64,000 nt of DNA from Salegentibacter salarius (GCF_900168265.1 NZ_FVZF01000019.1:1-64000), one strand, 5' to 3'; positions 1 through 8,208 are shown, counted from the stretch's first letter. A program made the numbers and translations. Notes: generated from the sequence alone by a model not told the origin.

Positions 1-75
1 GTCGAAAACTCGAAGTGACAGAGGAATTCAAACAAAAGATCGCCGCGCTCGTTCCTCACTCGTGATGACGGTTGA
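1..75. repeat. Dispersed intergenic repeat, copy 1
   Basis: Two blocks, ACTCGAAGTGAC (8-19) and AAAGATCGCCGCGCTC (35-50), recur in the same order and orientation at 14709-14720 and 14739-14754. The first copy is followed by a stretch ending in GATGACG. No reading frame is conserved between the copies, so this is a non-coding dispersed repeat and not a gene fragment. It differs in sequence from the 28-nt palindromic family found at 7.5-10.1 kb. Confidence 0.6.
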
Positions 76-82
76 AAGGTGG

Positions 83-446
83 GTTTGTTGTTTGGGATTT
101 ATTGTTTCAGATTGCGGGTTTAAAAATTCCCTGATTTCTGCTTCTTATTTCTTTTCTCTCTTCTCTTACCTCTTCCCTATTCACTAAAAAACTACCATTA
201 AACTGAAACGCCACGAATACACGAATATTTAGTTTCATCATTGCGGGGAGGCGAAAGCCGAGGTGGCAATCTGTTCTGGACCAGTTGTGGGACGTGGGTT
301 GTCGGTTTGTTGTTTGGGATTTGTTGTTTCAGGTTGCGGGTTTAAAAATTCCCTGACTACTGACTCTTTATTCTTTTCTCTCTTCTCTTACCTCTTCACT
401 ATTAACTCTTCACTCTTCACTCTTCACTCTTCACTAAAAAACTACC
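83..446. repeat. Pair of imperfect direct repeats next to yaaA
   Basis: Positions 83-196 and 305-446 are imperfect direct copies. Both begin GTTTGTTGTTTGGGATTT, both contain GCGGGTTTAAAAATTCCCTGA, given here as GCGGGTTTAAAAATT then CCCTGA, and both end ACTAAAAAACTACC. The second copy holds a 7-nt tandem array (unit CACTCTT, about 406-435) and runs into the yaaA stop codon at 442-444. The stretch 1-441 contains no convincing gene; it holds only these copies and the dispersed repeat at its left end. Confidence 0.65.
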
Positions 447-1203
447 GAATAAAAACCGGCTCGTTTTCCTTCTCAGTATGTTCTTCACTGAAACGGTAAT
501 CCATATAGTCGAAACCTTTGATATCTTCCAGCGTATTTACGTCTTTGTCTATAATATAACGAACCATAGCGCCACGGGCTTTTTTCGCGTAAAAACTGAT
601 GATCTTTAATTTGCCGTTTTTAAAATCTTTAAAAACCGGAGAGATCACCTCAGCTTTTAGTTTTTTGGTGTCTATAGCTTTAAAATATTCGTTGCTGGCC
701 AGGTTGATAAAAAGTTCACCTTCTTCCATTTCCTCATTCAGGAGTTCGGTGACTTTTGGCTGCCAAACTTCATATAGATTATCCTTGCGTTCTATACCTA
801 CAGAAGTTCCCATTTCTAATCGATAAGGCTGCATAAGATCCAGCGGTTTTAGCACGCCGTAAAGTCCGGAGAGGATTCGCAAACTATTCTGTAGGCGATC
901 CAGTTTTTCGGTGGGAACGGTATAGGCATCCAGGCCGGTGTAAACATCACCGGCAAAAGCATACATCGCGGGGCGGGAATTCTTTTTGTTGTGTTCTTCC
1001 TCAAAATCCTGGTAGCGGGTATAATTAAGATCGGCGAGCTTATCGCTGATGCTCATCAATTCAGAAATCTCATTCTTGGTCATTCTCGCCATCTTGCGAT
1101 TGAGTTTGGCAGTAGTTTCCAAAAAAGCGGGCTGGGTGCCGCGGGTGGTAGGTAATTTAGATTCGTAATCCAGACTTTTGGCCGGAGAAACAACAATTTT
1201 CAT
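442..1203 (-). CDS. yaaA: Peroxide stress protein YaaA (DUF328/UPF0246)
   Basis: A 253-residue protein with the length and opening of the YaaA/UPF0246 family (starts [14 protein letters not shown]; contains [19 protein letters not shown]). In E. coli YaaA limits intracellular free iron and DNA damage during peroxide stress; it binds DNA and has no assigned enzymatic reaction. No signal peptide or membrane segment is seen, so it should be cytoplasmic. The gene stands alone, transcribed away from the NUDIX-helicase cassette, with 229 nt between the divergent starts. The stop codon lies inside the second direct repeat (305-446), suggesting that the repeat's right edge was copied from, or inserted at, this 3' end. 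Identification is firm; the cellular role here is inferred from the family. Confidence 0.93.
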   Translation of the reverse strand: MKIVVSPAKSLDYESKLPTTRGTQPAFLETTAKLNRKMARMTKNEISELMSISDKLADLNYTRYQDFEEEHNKKNSRPAMYAFAGDVYTGLDAYTVPTEKLDRLQNSLRILSGLYGVLKPLDLMQPYRLEMGTSVGIERKDNLYEVWQPKVTELLNEEMEEGELFINLASNEYFKAIDTKKLKAEVISPVFKDFKNGKLKIISFYAKKARGAMVRYIIDKDVNTLEDIKGFDYMDYRFSEEHTEKENEPVFIR

Positions 1204-1432
1204 AATCGGTGGTTTTTATTCCAAATATAAGTGAAAGCATAGAAAACAGGAAAGCCGTGTTTTATTAGTTTTTTATGGAAGAATAGTTAGGAGTTATTGC
1301 GGTTGATAAAATTTTGTTGCTTTACGGAAAACCCTTTTTGATTTCTGAATTAAATGTTAAATTGAGCCTTATAATTTTCAAGCCTAAAAAATAATCTTCT
1401 TTATTGAATTAATTTCTAGTAAAATCCCTTTC

Positions 1433-1819
1433 ATGATAAAAGTTGCTTGTGCTATTATAGAACATGAAGGTAAAGTATTGTGCGCGCAAAGAAGCAGTAA
1501 AATGCATTTACCAAACAAATGGGAGTTTCCCGGTGGAAAAGTAAAAGAAGAAACTCTTGAAGAGTGTCTCACACGAGAAATTAAAGAAGAACTAGGAGTA
1601 GAAATTATAATTTTGGAACAATTACCCTCTAACGAACATAGCTATCCTGAAACAAAGAAAATTCAATTAATACCTTTTCGATGTTCTTTGCAGACCTTCA
1701 AAATTATGCTTTTAGAACATTCGCAAGCAGAATGGTTTCCTATTGAAAAATTAAAATCTTTAGATTGGGCTGAAGCAGATATTCCAATTGTTAATTATTA
1801 TATCAAAAAGTATAAATGA
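1433..1819 (+). CDS. NUDIX hydrolase, MutT-like (first gene of cassette)
   Basis: A 128-residue single-domain NUDIX protein. The full Nudix box is present at residues 34-56 (G34, E40, then REIKEELGV at 48-56), and the MutT-type opening KVACAIIEHEGKVLCAQR suggests an 8-oxo-dGTP-diphosphatase-like fold. NUDIX enzymes hydrolyse nucleoside diphosphates linked to another moiety, using Mg2+ held by the REUXEE glutamates. The stop codon overlaps the start of the helicase gene (ATGA at 1816-1819), so the two are translationally coupled. That linkage argues that its substrate relates to the helicase/HNH job rather than to general nucleotide-pool cleaning; this is inference. Base composition is clearly AT-richer than the neighbouring yaaA. 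Confidence 0.9.
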   Translation: MIKVACAIIEHEGKVLCAQRSSKMHLPNKWEFPGGKVKEETLEECLTREIKEELGVEIIILEQLPSNEHSYPETKKIQLIPFRCSLQTFKIMLLEHSQAEWFPIEKLKSLDWAEADIPIVNYYIKKYK

Positions 1820-4800
1820 GTTTTGAAACAGGTCTTTACGAGCAGCTAATAACTAAATTAGTTTCCAACAAACTCGAAAATGTAGATTTACAGAAGTTCC
1901 ACGTTAGCGAAACACCTTTAGATAAGGAAGAAGCTTCTCAATATTTGAGTTCTTATTTGAGTGAAACCATCAAATTTGCGTTGGAGGAAATCAAAGATAA
2001 AGACCGTCCGTTAAAACAAATTGAATTATCGAATAAAATTATAAAGCTTTTAGTAGAAGAACTCAAGAGTACAGAATTGTCTGAAAATTTAATTGAAAGC
2101 GAAGGAAAGATTTTGCAAGCCGTTTTTTCAAAACTAGATTTTCCATATTCAAACTTAAAAGCCAGGCTGAAGGAAATTACTCCTTACACTCGATTAAGTC
2201 AAAGCGAACTATTTACCGGAAACAATGTTGGAATTTCCTTGGAGAGTGAAATTAAAAAAGAAATTCTTTCTGCAGATGAAATATGCTGGCTAGTTTCTTT
2301 TATTAAATTTTCTGGAATTCGAATATTTAAAAAGGAACTAGAAGAATTTACCAAAAGCGGTAAAAAATTAAAGATTATTACCACTTCTTATATGGGTGCC
2401 ACAGATGTAAAAGCTGTCGAATACCTCTCATCGCTTCCAAATACTGAAATAAAAGTTTCCTATAATTCAGAACACGAAAGGCTGCACGCAAAAGCTTATC
2501 TATTCTTACGAAATTCAGGTTTTCATACCGGCTATATTGGTTCTTCTAATCTTTCTCGTTCAGCTTTAACTAATGGCCTGGAATGGAACCTTAAAGTTAC
2601 CACCCAAGAAATAGGTCATATTATAGATAAGTTTCAAAAAACTTTTGAAACTTATTGGGAAGATCCTGAATTCGAATTTTATAAAAAAGGTACAGATAGA
2701 GAAAAGCTTAGCACTGCTCTTAAAAGACAGAGTTCATATAATACAAGTCAAATTACCACTTTCTTCGAACTAAAACCATATTCTTACCAAGAAGAAATTT
2801 TATCTAAATTACGGGCAGAAAGAGAAATTCACAATCGTAATAAAAATTTATTAGTTGCAGCTACGGGAACAGGAAAGACCGTTATTTCTGCTTTTGATTT
2901 TAAGAAATTTAAGAACAAGAATCCAAATTCAAAATTTTTATTCGTTGCGCATCGTAAAGAAATTTTGGTACAAGCTCGTGCTACTTTTCAGCACGTTCTA
3001 CGCGATGCTAATTTCGGAGAACTTTGGGTAGATGGGAATGAACCAGAAAAGTATGATGAGCTATTCGCATCTGTTCAAACCCTTTACAGTAGGCTGAAAA
3101 ACTTAGCCTTAGCCGAAGATTTTTTTGACTACATAATTGTCGATGAAGTTCATTACATCAAAGCTGACAGCTATCGTCCAATTTTAAAAAGATTTAATCC
3201 AAAAATTTTATTAGGTCTCACCGCAACTCCAGAAAGAATGGATGGTGGTGACATAGCAGAAGATTTTCACAATAGAATTGCCGCGGAAATAAGACTACCT
3301 GAAGCCTTAAACAGGAAACTTCTTAGTCCTTTCCAGTATTTTGCACTTTCCGATTCTGTTGATCTTTCTAGCGTTCAATGGCGAGGTAAATACGAAGTAA
3401 AGGAGCTTACTAAACTTTATACTGAAAACGATCGGCGTTTAGCGGACATTATAAAGAATTGTGAAGAATATTTAACTGACATTAATGATGTTCAAGCTCT
3501 TGGGTTTTGTGTAAGTCAGGAACACGCCAAATATATGGCTGAGAAATTTGTTCTTTCTGGTTTAAAAGCAGATTATCTAGTTAGCGGAAACAGCGGCTCA
3601 AGAGATTTGGTTAGAAACAAACTCATCAAAAAAGAAATTAATTATCTATTTGTGGTCGATATATTCAACGAAGGTGTTGATATCCCAAATATTGATACAG
3701 TTCTTTTCTTGAGGCCAACTGAGAGTTTGACAATTTTCTTACAACAGCTAGGGCGTGGATTACGCTTAGCTGAAGATAAGGATTGCTTAACGGTACTTGA
3801 TTTTGTAGGAAATGCTAGGCCAGAGTATGATTTCGAACATAAATTTAGAGCGCTTGTTGGTAAAACTCATACTTCAATAATCACGGAGATCGAGGATGAA
3901 TTTCCACATCTACCATTAGGATGTTCAATTGTACTAGAGAAAAAAGCTAAAGAAGTAATTCTGCGAAATATTAGGGAAGCTACAGAATTTAGAAGACCTC
4001 AACTTCTTCAGAAAATACAGAGTTTCAAACATCACTCCACACTTAGCCTGACACTACACAATTTTTTAGAATTTCACCATTTAGATATTCGTCAAGTTTA
4101 TAAGAAAGGAAGTTGGAAAAGGTTATGTGCAGATGCTAAAGTAATTCCAGATTTTAATGAGCCTCAAGAGAAAGAATTAACTGCTTGCCTGCAAAGAAAA
4201 CTTATTCACGCCAATTCTCTCACTTACCTGAAATTCATTAAAAAATTGATTTCTGAAAATATAAATCTTGATTTGTTAAAGAAAGAGGAAGAGGTTATGC
4301 TTCTAATGTTTCATTACGACGTTTGGAAAGAAACTGGAACTAATTTAGGCTTCTCAAATGTTAGAGAAAGTATTCGTTCTCTTCTGAAAAATAAGATTAT
4401 GCTTCAGGAAATGCAGGAGTTCATAGAACATCAAATTGAAAAAATTGAGTTTATAGAAAAAGATATAGATTTGAAATTCGATTTCCCTTTAAAACTTCAT
4501 AGTAGATATAATAGAGAAGAAATTTTAGTAGCATTAGGTTTGAGTAGCTTTAAGAAGAAATCGTCAAACCGTGAAGGAGTAGCTCAAAATAAAGATTTGA
4601 ATATAGAAGCGCTCTTTGTAACACTTAAGAAAACTGAAAAAGAATATTCTCCTACCACAATGTATGAAGATTATGCATTGAATAAGAGATTATTTCACTG
4701 GCAATCCCAAAACAGTACTGCACCAGACTCTCCAAAAGGCGAATCCTATATTAAGCACCGGAATAAAGGAAAAAAAATACTCTTATTTGTTAGAGAACAA

Positions 4801-4959
4801 AACGTGGATGAATATGGATTTACCATGTCTTATACCTTTTTAGGTGAAGCAGATTTCGTGAAATCAAAAGGTGCTAAACCAATGAACGTTGAATGGAAAC
4901 TTCATGAAGAAATGCCTTCTTATATTTTAAAAGAAAGTCAGAAATTGGCAGTAGGATAA
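1816..4959 (+). CDS. PLD-nuclease / SF2 helicase / DUF3427 fusion protein
   Basis: A 1047-residue multidomain protein. Residues 1-130 are helical and of unknown type. A phospholipase-D-like nuclease module follows, with HAK at 224-226 and GSSN about 20 residues later. An SF2 helicase core carries Walker A ATGTGKT (349-355), a DEVH box (443-446), a GLTATPER motif and motif VI QQLGRGLR (643-650). The C-terminal third matches the DUF3427 layout seen in such helicases. PLD modules cut phosphodiesters with paired HxK motifs, and SF2 cores translocate on nucleic acid with ATP. It overlaps the NUDIX stop by 4 nt and is 1 nt from the HNH gene, so the three form one operon. I infer an anti-mobile-element role. 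A single PLD copy implies a dimer for activity. Confidence 0.9.
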   Translation: MSFETGLYEQLITKLVSNKLENVDLQKFHVSETPLDKEEASQYLSSYLSETIKFALEEIKDKDRPLKQIELSNKIIKLLVEELKSTELSENLIESEGKILQAVFSKLDFPYSNLKARLKEITPYTRLSQSELFTGNNVGISLESEIKKEILSADEICWLVSFIKFSGIRIFKKELEEFTKSGKKLKIITTSYMGATDVKAVEYLSSLPNTEIKVSYNSEHERLHAKAYLFLRNSGFHTGYIGSSNLSRSALTNGLEWNLKVTTQEIGHIIDKFQKTFETYWEDPEFEFYKKGTDREKLSTALKRQSSYNTSQITTFFELKPYSYQEEILSKLRAEREIHNRNKNLLVAATGTGKTVISAFDFKKFKNKNPNSKFLFVAHRKEILVQARATFQHVLRDANFGELWVDGNEPEKYDELFASVQTLYSRLKNLALAEDFFDYIIVDEVHYIKADSYRPILKRFNPKILLGLTATPERMDGGDIAEDFHNRIAAEIRLPEALNRKLLSPFQYFALSDSVDLSSVQWRGKYEVKELTKLYTENDRRLADIIKNCEEYLTDINDVQALGFCVSQEHAKYMAEKFVLSGLKADYLVSGNSGSRDLVRNKLIKKEINYLFVVDIFNEGVDIPNIDTVLFLRPTESLTIFLQQLGRGLRLAEDKDCLTVLDFVGNARPEYDFEHKFRALVGKTHTSIITEIEDEFPHLPLGCSIVLEKKAKEVILRNIREATEFRRPQLLQKIQSFKHHSTLSLTLHNFLEFHHLDIRQVYKKGSWKRLCADAKVIPDFNEPQEKELTACLQRKLIHANSLTYLKFIKKLISENINLDLLKKEEEVMLLMFHYDVWKETGTNLGFSNVRESIRSLLKNKIMLQEMQEFIEHQIEKIEFIEKDIDLKFDFPLKLHSRYNREEILVALGLSSFKKKSSNREGVAQNKDLNIEALFVTLKKTEKEYSPTTMYEDYALNKRLFHWQSQNSTAPDSPKGESYIKHRNKGKKILLFVREQNVDEYGFTMSYTFLGEADFVKSKGAKPMNVEWKLHEEMPSYILKESQKLAVG

Positions 4960-4960
4960 T

Positions 4961-5941
4961 ATGTCAGAAGAAATTATTTATAAATATTCGAATTATATTA
5001 AAAAACTCAACCGTGGTTTTAGCAAAAATCTAGGTAGAGCTCCTCATAAACCAATCCTTCTTCTCTCCATAATTCAGTTAATTGCTAAAGGAGTGATTAA
5101 ATCAAATAGAATATTTATTACCTCCGAAATTATTCTAGCTTTTAAGCAAAATTGGGAAGAACTTGTACACACTGGTCATTCACGAAATTTCTCTTTACCA
5201 TTTTTTCATATGAGGTCAGAGCCCTTCTGGTATCTAGTTCCTAAACCGGGAAAAGATATCGTAACCACAAGTTCTAAAAGTATCAAAAGCTTTAATAGTT
5301 TAAATGAAACAATTGCCTTTGCTGAAATAGATAAGGATTTATTTTTCTTACTTCAACTTCCAGAAAACCAATTGTGGTTCGAGCAGCTTTTAATTAAATC
5401 TTTTTTCCCTGATTTCAGAAGTAATTATTCAAGACCAGATAATTATTATGAAGAAGATAAAATTAAAAACGAGATACTAAATGAGCCCAAAGAATACTAT
5501 CAGAGCCATATTGGCCAATTAAAGGAAACTTTGGAAAAGAGCGATTTTGAAGAAGAAATTTTCGTGCGAGGTGGAATGTTTAAAAAAACTATCCCCAAAA
5601 TTTACGATTATACCTGTTGTATTTCGGGTTTAAAGATAAATTCTTCTCAAAATGTTCAAATGGTAGATGCATGCCATATTTATCCTTTCAGTATTTCAAA
5701 TGATGACACAGTAACGAATGGTATTGCATTATCACCAACACTTCATCGGGCCTTCGATCGTGGTCTAGTAACAATTAATTCAGATTTCTTAGTCAGAATT
5801 TCACCAACAATAGAGGAAGAAAACTCTAGCTTTCCTCTCTCAGCTTTTGAAGGAAAACAAATTTTATTACCAGAAAATGAAAATTGGTTTCCATCACTGG
5901 AAGCTTTAAAATGGCATAATATGGAAGTTTTTATGCTGTAA
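4961..5941 (+). CDS. HNH endonuclease with ScoMcrA-SBD-like N-terminal domain
   Basis: A 326-residue two-part protein. The C-terminal half is an HNH nuclease of the restriction type: C219-C220, DACH ending at H239, N253, H262 and D266 in LHRAFDRGL. The N-terminal half (about 10-100) has the pattern APHKPILLLSII, then a spaced W, then LPFFHM and a W. I associate this with the domain that reads phosphorothioated or otherwise modified DNA in ScoMcrA-type type IV restriction enzymes; that link is from memory of the pattern and is tentative. The start is 1 nt after the helicase stop. Family knowledge: HNH motifs make metal-dependent DNA cuts. Inference: it is the cutting effector of the cassette, with helicase and NUDIX as partners. 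Confidence 0.88.
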   Translation: MSEEIIYKYSNYIKKLNRGFSKNLGRAPHKPILLLSIIQLIAKGVIKSNRIFITSEIILAFKQNWEELVHTGHSRNFSLPFFHMRSEPFWYLVPKPGKDIVTTSSKSIKSFNSLNETIAFAEIDKDLFFLLQLPENQLWFEQLLIKSFFPDFRSNYSRPDNYYEEDKIKNEILNEPKEYYQSHIGQLKETLEKSDFEEEIFVRGGMFKKTIPKIYDYTCCISGLKINSSQNVQMVDACHIYPFSISNDDTVTNGIALSPTLHRAFDRGLVTINSDFLVRISPTIEEENSSFPLSAFEGKQILLPENENWFPSLEALKWHNMEVFML

Positions 5942-6147
5942 TTTTAAAACTTTTATAAACCAATTTCCGTAAAAGCGTTCCTAAACCATCTATTGCTTTA
6001 AAATTCCTCGGTTTTTCAACAAAAACAACAAAGTTACAATACGTGAATGCACCTATAATTCACTTAATATCCTCTCTGAAAGTTTTTTAAATTATCTTTT
6101 CTTGTCTTTTATTTATTAGAACATCTATAAAGCATTTCGATTTGGAT

Positions 6148-6570
6148 ATGATGAAGCATATTTTGAAAACTAAATATCTAGAGAGTCCTAGTAGTACTTT
6201 TCTGATCGATTTAATAAAGCACCCTAGCGGCAAAGAATATCTAGAAATAACTCAAACAATTCAGAAACCAAATTTTCAGACACAACATATTAAAATTAAT
6301 CCCGATATACTTCCAGAGTTAATAAATATACTTCAAGAATTAAGTAATAATTCCAGAGTAAAACCTAAAAAAATAAAACGATGGATATGGAAAGAAGAAA
6401 TCCAACAAAAAATTGCAAAATCATACTTAATTGGGGTTTCTTCAAAAGATTTAGCAATGCAATATGGCACGAAGCCCGATACGATTGAAAAAATTTTAAT
6501 TAATAAAAATATAACGCTAGCTTCTAATAAACCGCCTAAAAGATTTTGGCGTCTCAAAGGAAAAAAATAA
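6148..6570 (+). CDS. Small HTH-like protein of unknown function
   Basis: About 140 residues, not matched to a family I can name. The first half is short beta/helix without motifs. The second half (about 85-140) reads like a basic helix-turn-helix: KEEIQQKIAKSYLIGVSSKD, followed by a segment resembling a resolvase/sigma-type recognition helix (LAMQYGTKPDTIEKIL) and a Lys/Arg-rich tail. ATG 6148 or 6151 is the likely start; an in-frame TTG at 6142 is an alternative. It lies 206 nt downstream of the HNH gene, on the same strand and with the same AT-rich composition, so it may be cargo of the same transferred segment or a regulator of it. Function unknown. Confidence 0.6.
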   Translation: MMKHILKTKYLESPSSTFLIDLIKHPSGKEYLEITQTIQKPNFQTQHIKINPDILPELINILQELSNNSRVKPKKIKRWIWKEEIQQKIAKSYLIGVSSKDLAMQYGTKPDTIEKILINKNITLASNKPPKRFWRLKGKK

Positions 6571-6654
6571 TTAATTATAATGATATTACGCAAGCTATAA
6601 CTTCCTACCCTTTAAAAAATTAAGCAATCCGAAATTAGAATAATAACGAACAAA

Positions 6655-6750
6655 CCTTCCTGCGTTAGGGATTGCAGTGGAAATCCTTTTTGCGAGGTAC
6701 GAGCAAAAAGATTGCAACGTAAAGCCCGACCCGTTAGGGGAACGCCCAAA
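6655..6750. ncRNA. Structured intergenic element, possibly Flavo-1-like
   Basis: The stretch can fold as an outer stem GCGTT (6662-6666) with AACGC (6741-6745), an inner hairpin CTTTTTGC/GCAAAAAG (6686-6693 with 6703-6710, 9-nt loop GAGGTACGA) and a small CCC-gtta-GGG hairpin just before the closing strand. The text AAGCCCGACCC...GGGGAACGCCC is one I remember from many Bacteroidota intergenic regions; it may correspond to the Flavo-1 motif, but I cannot verify that. Strand of transcription is uncertain. It separates the AT-rich cassette from the next gene. Confidence 0.45.
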
Positions 6751-6865
6751 TAATTATTATCCCTTTTTCTGCTATTCATTTTTATAAAACCACTTTTTTT
6801 TTACAAAAACCTTCACCAATGTTCAACCCATCAAAAGCTTCTGTTTTCTTAAATTTCGGCTAAAA

Positions 6866-7162
6866 ATGAGCATCGCTGAAAAGTTTGAATTAGATGAGCG
6901 GCAGCAAGACCGCGTAATTGCCATGGCCTGGGAAGACCGCACGCCTTTTGAAGCTATTGAATACCAGTTTGGGCTGGCTGAAAAAGATGTGATAAAATTT
7001 ATGCAGGAGCAAATGCACCCGCGTAACTGGAGAAAATGGCGCGCCAGGGTGCAGGGAAGAAAAACCAAGCACGCAAAACTACGGGATAACGAGATCTCGA
7101 GGTTTAAATCTACTGCGCAACGCCAAATTACCGGCAATAGAATTTCGAAGAAAAAATATTGA
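6866..7162 (+). CDS. DUF2805 / TIGR03643 family protein
   Basis: A 98-residue basic protein with the family layout: acidic helical start (ERQQDRVIAMAWEDRTPFEA), central FMQEQMHPRNWRKWR, then a Lys/Arg-rich tail GRKTKHAKL. The domain is widespread in marine Bacteroidota and Proteobacteria and is often encoded near cryptochrome/photolyase genes. In this window the photolyase pair is far away (51.9-54.8 kb), so that neighbourhood is split here. No biochemical function is established. It is probably cytoplasmic and, from its charge, could bind nucleic acid, which is inference. The 295 nt upstream hold the structured element above. Confidence 0.85.
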   Translation: MSIAEKFELDERQQDRVIAMAWEDRTPFEAIEYQFGLAEKDVIKFMQEQMHPRNWRKWRARVQGRKTKHAKLRDNEISRFKSTAQRQITGNRISKKKY

Positions 7163-7238
7163 AATGCGTTAATTTCAACTGGTTTTTCCTTTTGCAGTTT
7201 CTTTTTCCGTATCTTATTGCTTCCTAAACTTTAAGCAT

Positions 7239-7487
7239 ATGGCAGGTTCTTCTAAATATCCAAAATTGGTAAAAGCCTTTAGCGGTAGTTTTCTATGGAG
7301 AAATTCCGGCGGAATTATCATAGACTATAACGGGCAGTTGCTTAATTCGGCGCATTATCAGTTTAAAAGTTCGGGTGGGAAATTCATTAAAATCAGGTTT
7401 AAACGCAAACTCTCTTCGGCTAAAAAATTACCACAATTTATGTGCTCCTGGAAAATGATGACCCAGGTGAATTGTTCGTTGAATTAA
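7239..7487 (+). CDS. Short hypothetical, possibly frameshifted
   Basis: An 82-residue reading frame starting MAGSSKYPKLVKAF that I do not recognise. The first 60 residues look like real protein (SGGIIIDYNGQLLNSAHYQF). After an A6 run at 7422-7427 the frame becomes Met/Trp/Cys-rich and less protein-like, while another frame from that point reads TTIYVLLENDDPGELFVEL, which is far more protein-like. One extra A in the run would join them. The joined frame would run to TGA at 7568-7570, inside the first 28-nt palindromic repeat. The gene may therefore be a pseudogene, phase-variable, or carry a sequencing error. No neighbour suggests a function. Confidence 0.4.
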   Translation: MAGSSKYPKLVKAFSGSFLWRNSGGIIIDYNGQLLNSAHYQFKSSGGKFIKIRFKRKLSSAKKLPQFMCSWKMMTQVNCSLN

Positions 7488-7560
7488 GTGTCTTTTCTAT
7501 AATCCAATACGTTATTATGAACTTGATTCAAAATCTAACAAAATTCAATTCTAGTCAACT

Positions 7561-7792
7561 TAGACCCTGAAATAAATTCAGGGTGACGGTAGGGACGTAA
7601 TCCTGAACTGGTTTCAGAGACTGCCTCGATTTGAATTCGGTTCACGTAAGCTACGTCATGCTGAACTTGTTTCAGCATCTAACACGATCTAAATTCTTAC
7701 CAACCTATACTCTCGATTTCAAAACAACTTAGACCCCGAAATGAATTCGGGGTGACGACAGGAATGTCATGCTAAACTTGTTTCAGAAGCTA
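7561..7792. repeat. Palindromic 28-nt repeat cluster (left of GIY-YIG copy 1)
   Basis: Oriented palindromes with consensus TAGAYCCTGAA - 5 nt - TTCAGGRTGACG. Plus copies: 7561-7588 and 7730-7757. Minus copies: 7596-7623 (degenerate), 7654-7681 and 7765-7792. The flanks TAGA and TGACG are outside the palindrome arms, so each copy has a direction. Two plus/minus pairs are separated by exactly 7 nt (7589-7595 and 7758-7764). The stretch from 7488 to 7865 holds no gene; this cluster is its content. Confidence 0.85.
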
Positions 7793-7865
7793 ATATGATA
7801 AAACAAATTCCAAATTAGCAACTAAAATGTATTTTTGAACGATTTTGGCTGAACATATTTTTTAG

Positions 7866-8150
7866 CTACAAGTCTTCGTAAAGATCCTTCAAGTCTGGAT
7901 TCATCGATTTTACCAGATTCCATTTCCATTCTTTATGCCAGTTTTTCAATTGTTTCTCCCTGGCGATGGCTTGATGAATTTCTGAAAACTCTTCGAAATA
8001 AATTAAAAATTTAAGATGATATTTTCTGGCAAACAATGACCCCATACCGCTTTTATGTTCAGTGATTCGTTTTTTCAAATCTGAAGTCACACCTATATAA
8101 ATCATTGTTCTGGTAGAATTAGAGAGTATGTAGATGTAGCTATTCTGCAT
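7866..8150 (-). CDS. GIY-YIG nuclease family protein, copy 1
   Basis: A 94-residue single GIY-YIG domain protein of the UPF0213/URI-like group: YIYIL at 5-9 and YIGVT at 18-22 give the GIY and YIG halves, R28 in LKKRITEH is the likely catalytic arginine, and E64 in AREKQLKNW the family glutamate. The family cuts DNA with a metal ion; many stand-alone members have no known role. It is 82/94 identical to the copy at 9333-9617. Plus repeat 8181-8208 lies about 30 nt before the start codon and minus repeat 7765-7792 lies beyond the stop, so the gene sits inside an inverted pair of palindromes. I infer a link between this nuclease and the repeats, as discussed in the findings. Confidence 0.9.
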   Translation of the reverse strand: MQNSYIYILSNSTRTMIYIGVTSDLKKRITEHKSGMGSLFARKYHLKFLIYFEEFSEIHQAIAREKQLKNWHKEWKWNLVKSMNPDLKDLYEDL

Positions 8151-8180
8151 TTATAAATATAAAAAAAGTTTAATTCCTGT

Positions 8181-8208
8181 TAGACCCCGAAACAAGTTCG
8201 GGGTGACG
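8181..8208. repeat. Palindromic 28-nt repeat upstream of GIY-YIG copy 1
   Basis: A plus copy with arms ACCCCGAA/TTCGGGGT and flanks TAG and TGACG. In gene orientation it lies in the 5' leader, about 30 nt before the start codon at 8150. The equivalent position before GIY-YIG copy 2 carries another copy (9648-9674). Confidence 0.85.

Noticed and set aside
1816-4959. Mokosh type II or another named helicase-PLD defence system
   Set aside because: The PLD module is N-terminal to an SF2 helicase with a DUF3427-like end, which differs from the C-terminal PLD order I recall for Mokosh II; I did not assign a system name.
7866-8150. Homing endonuclease within an intron or intein
   Set aside because: No interrupted host gene or group I intron core surrounds either GIY-YIG gene; both stand in intergenic repeats.
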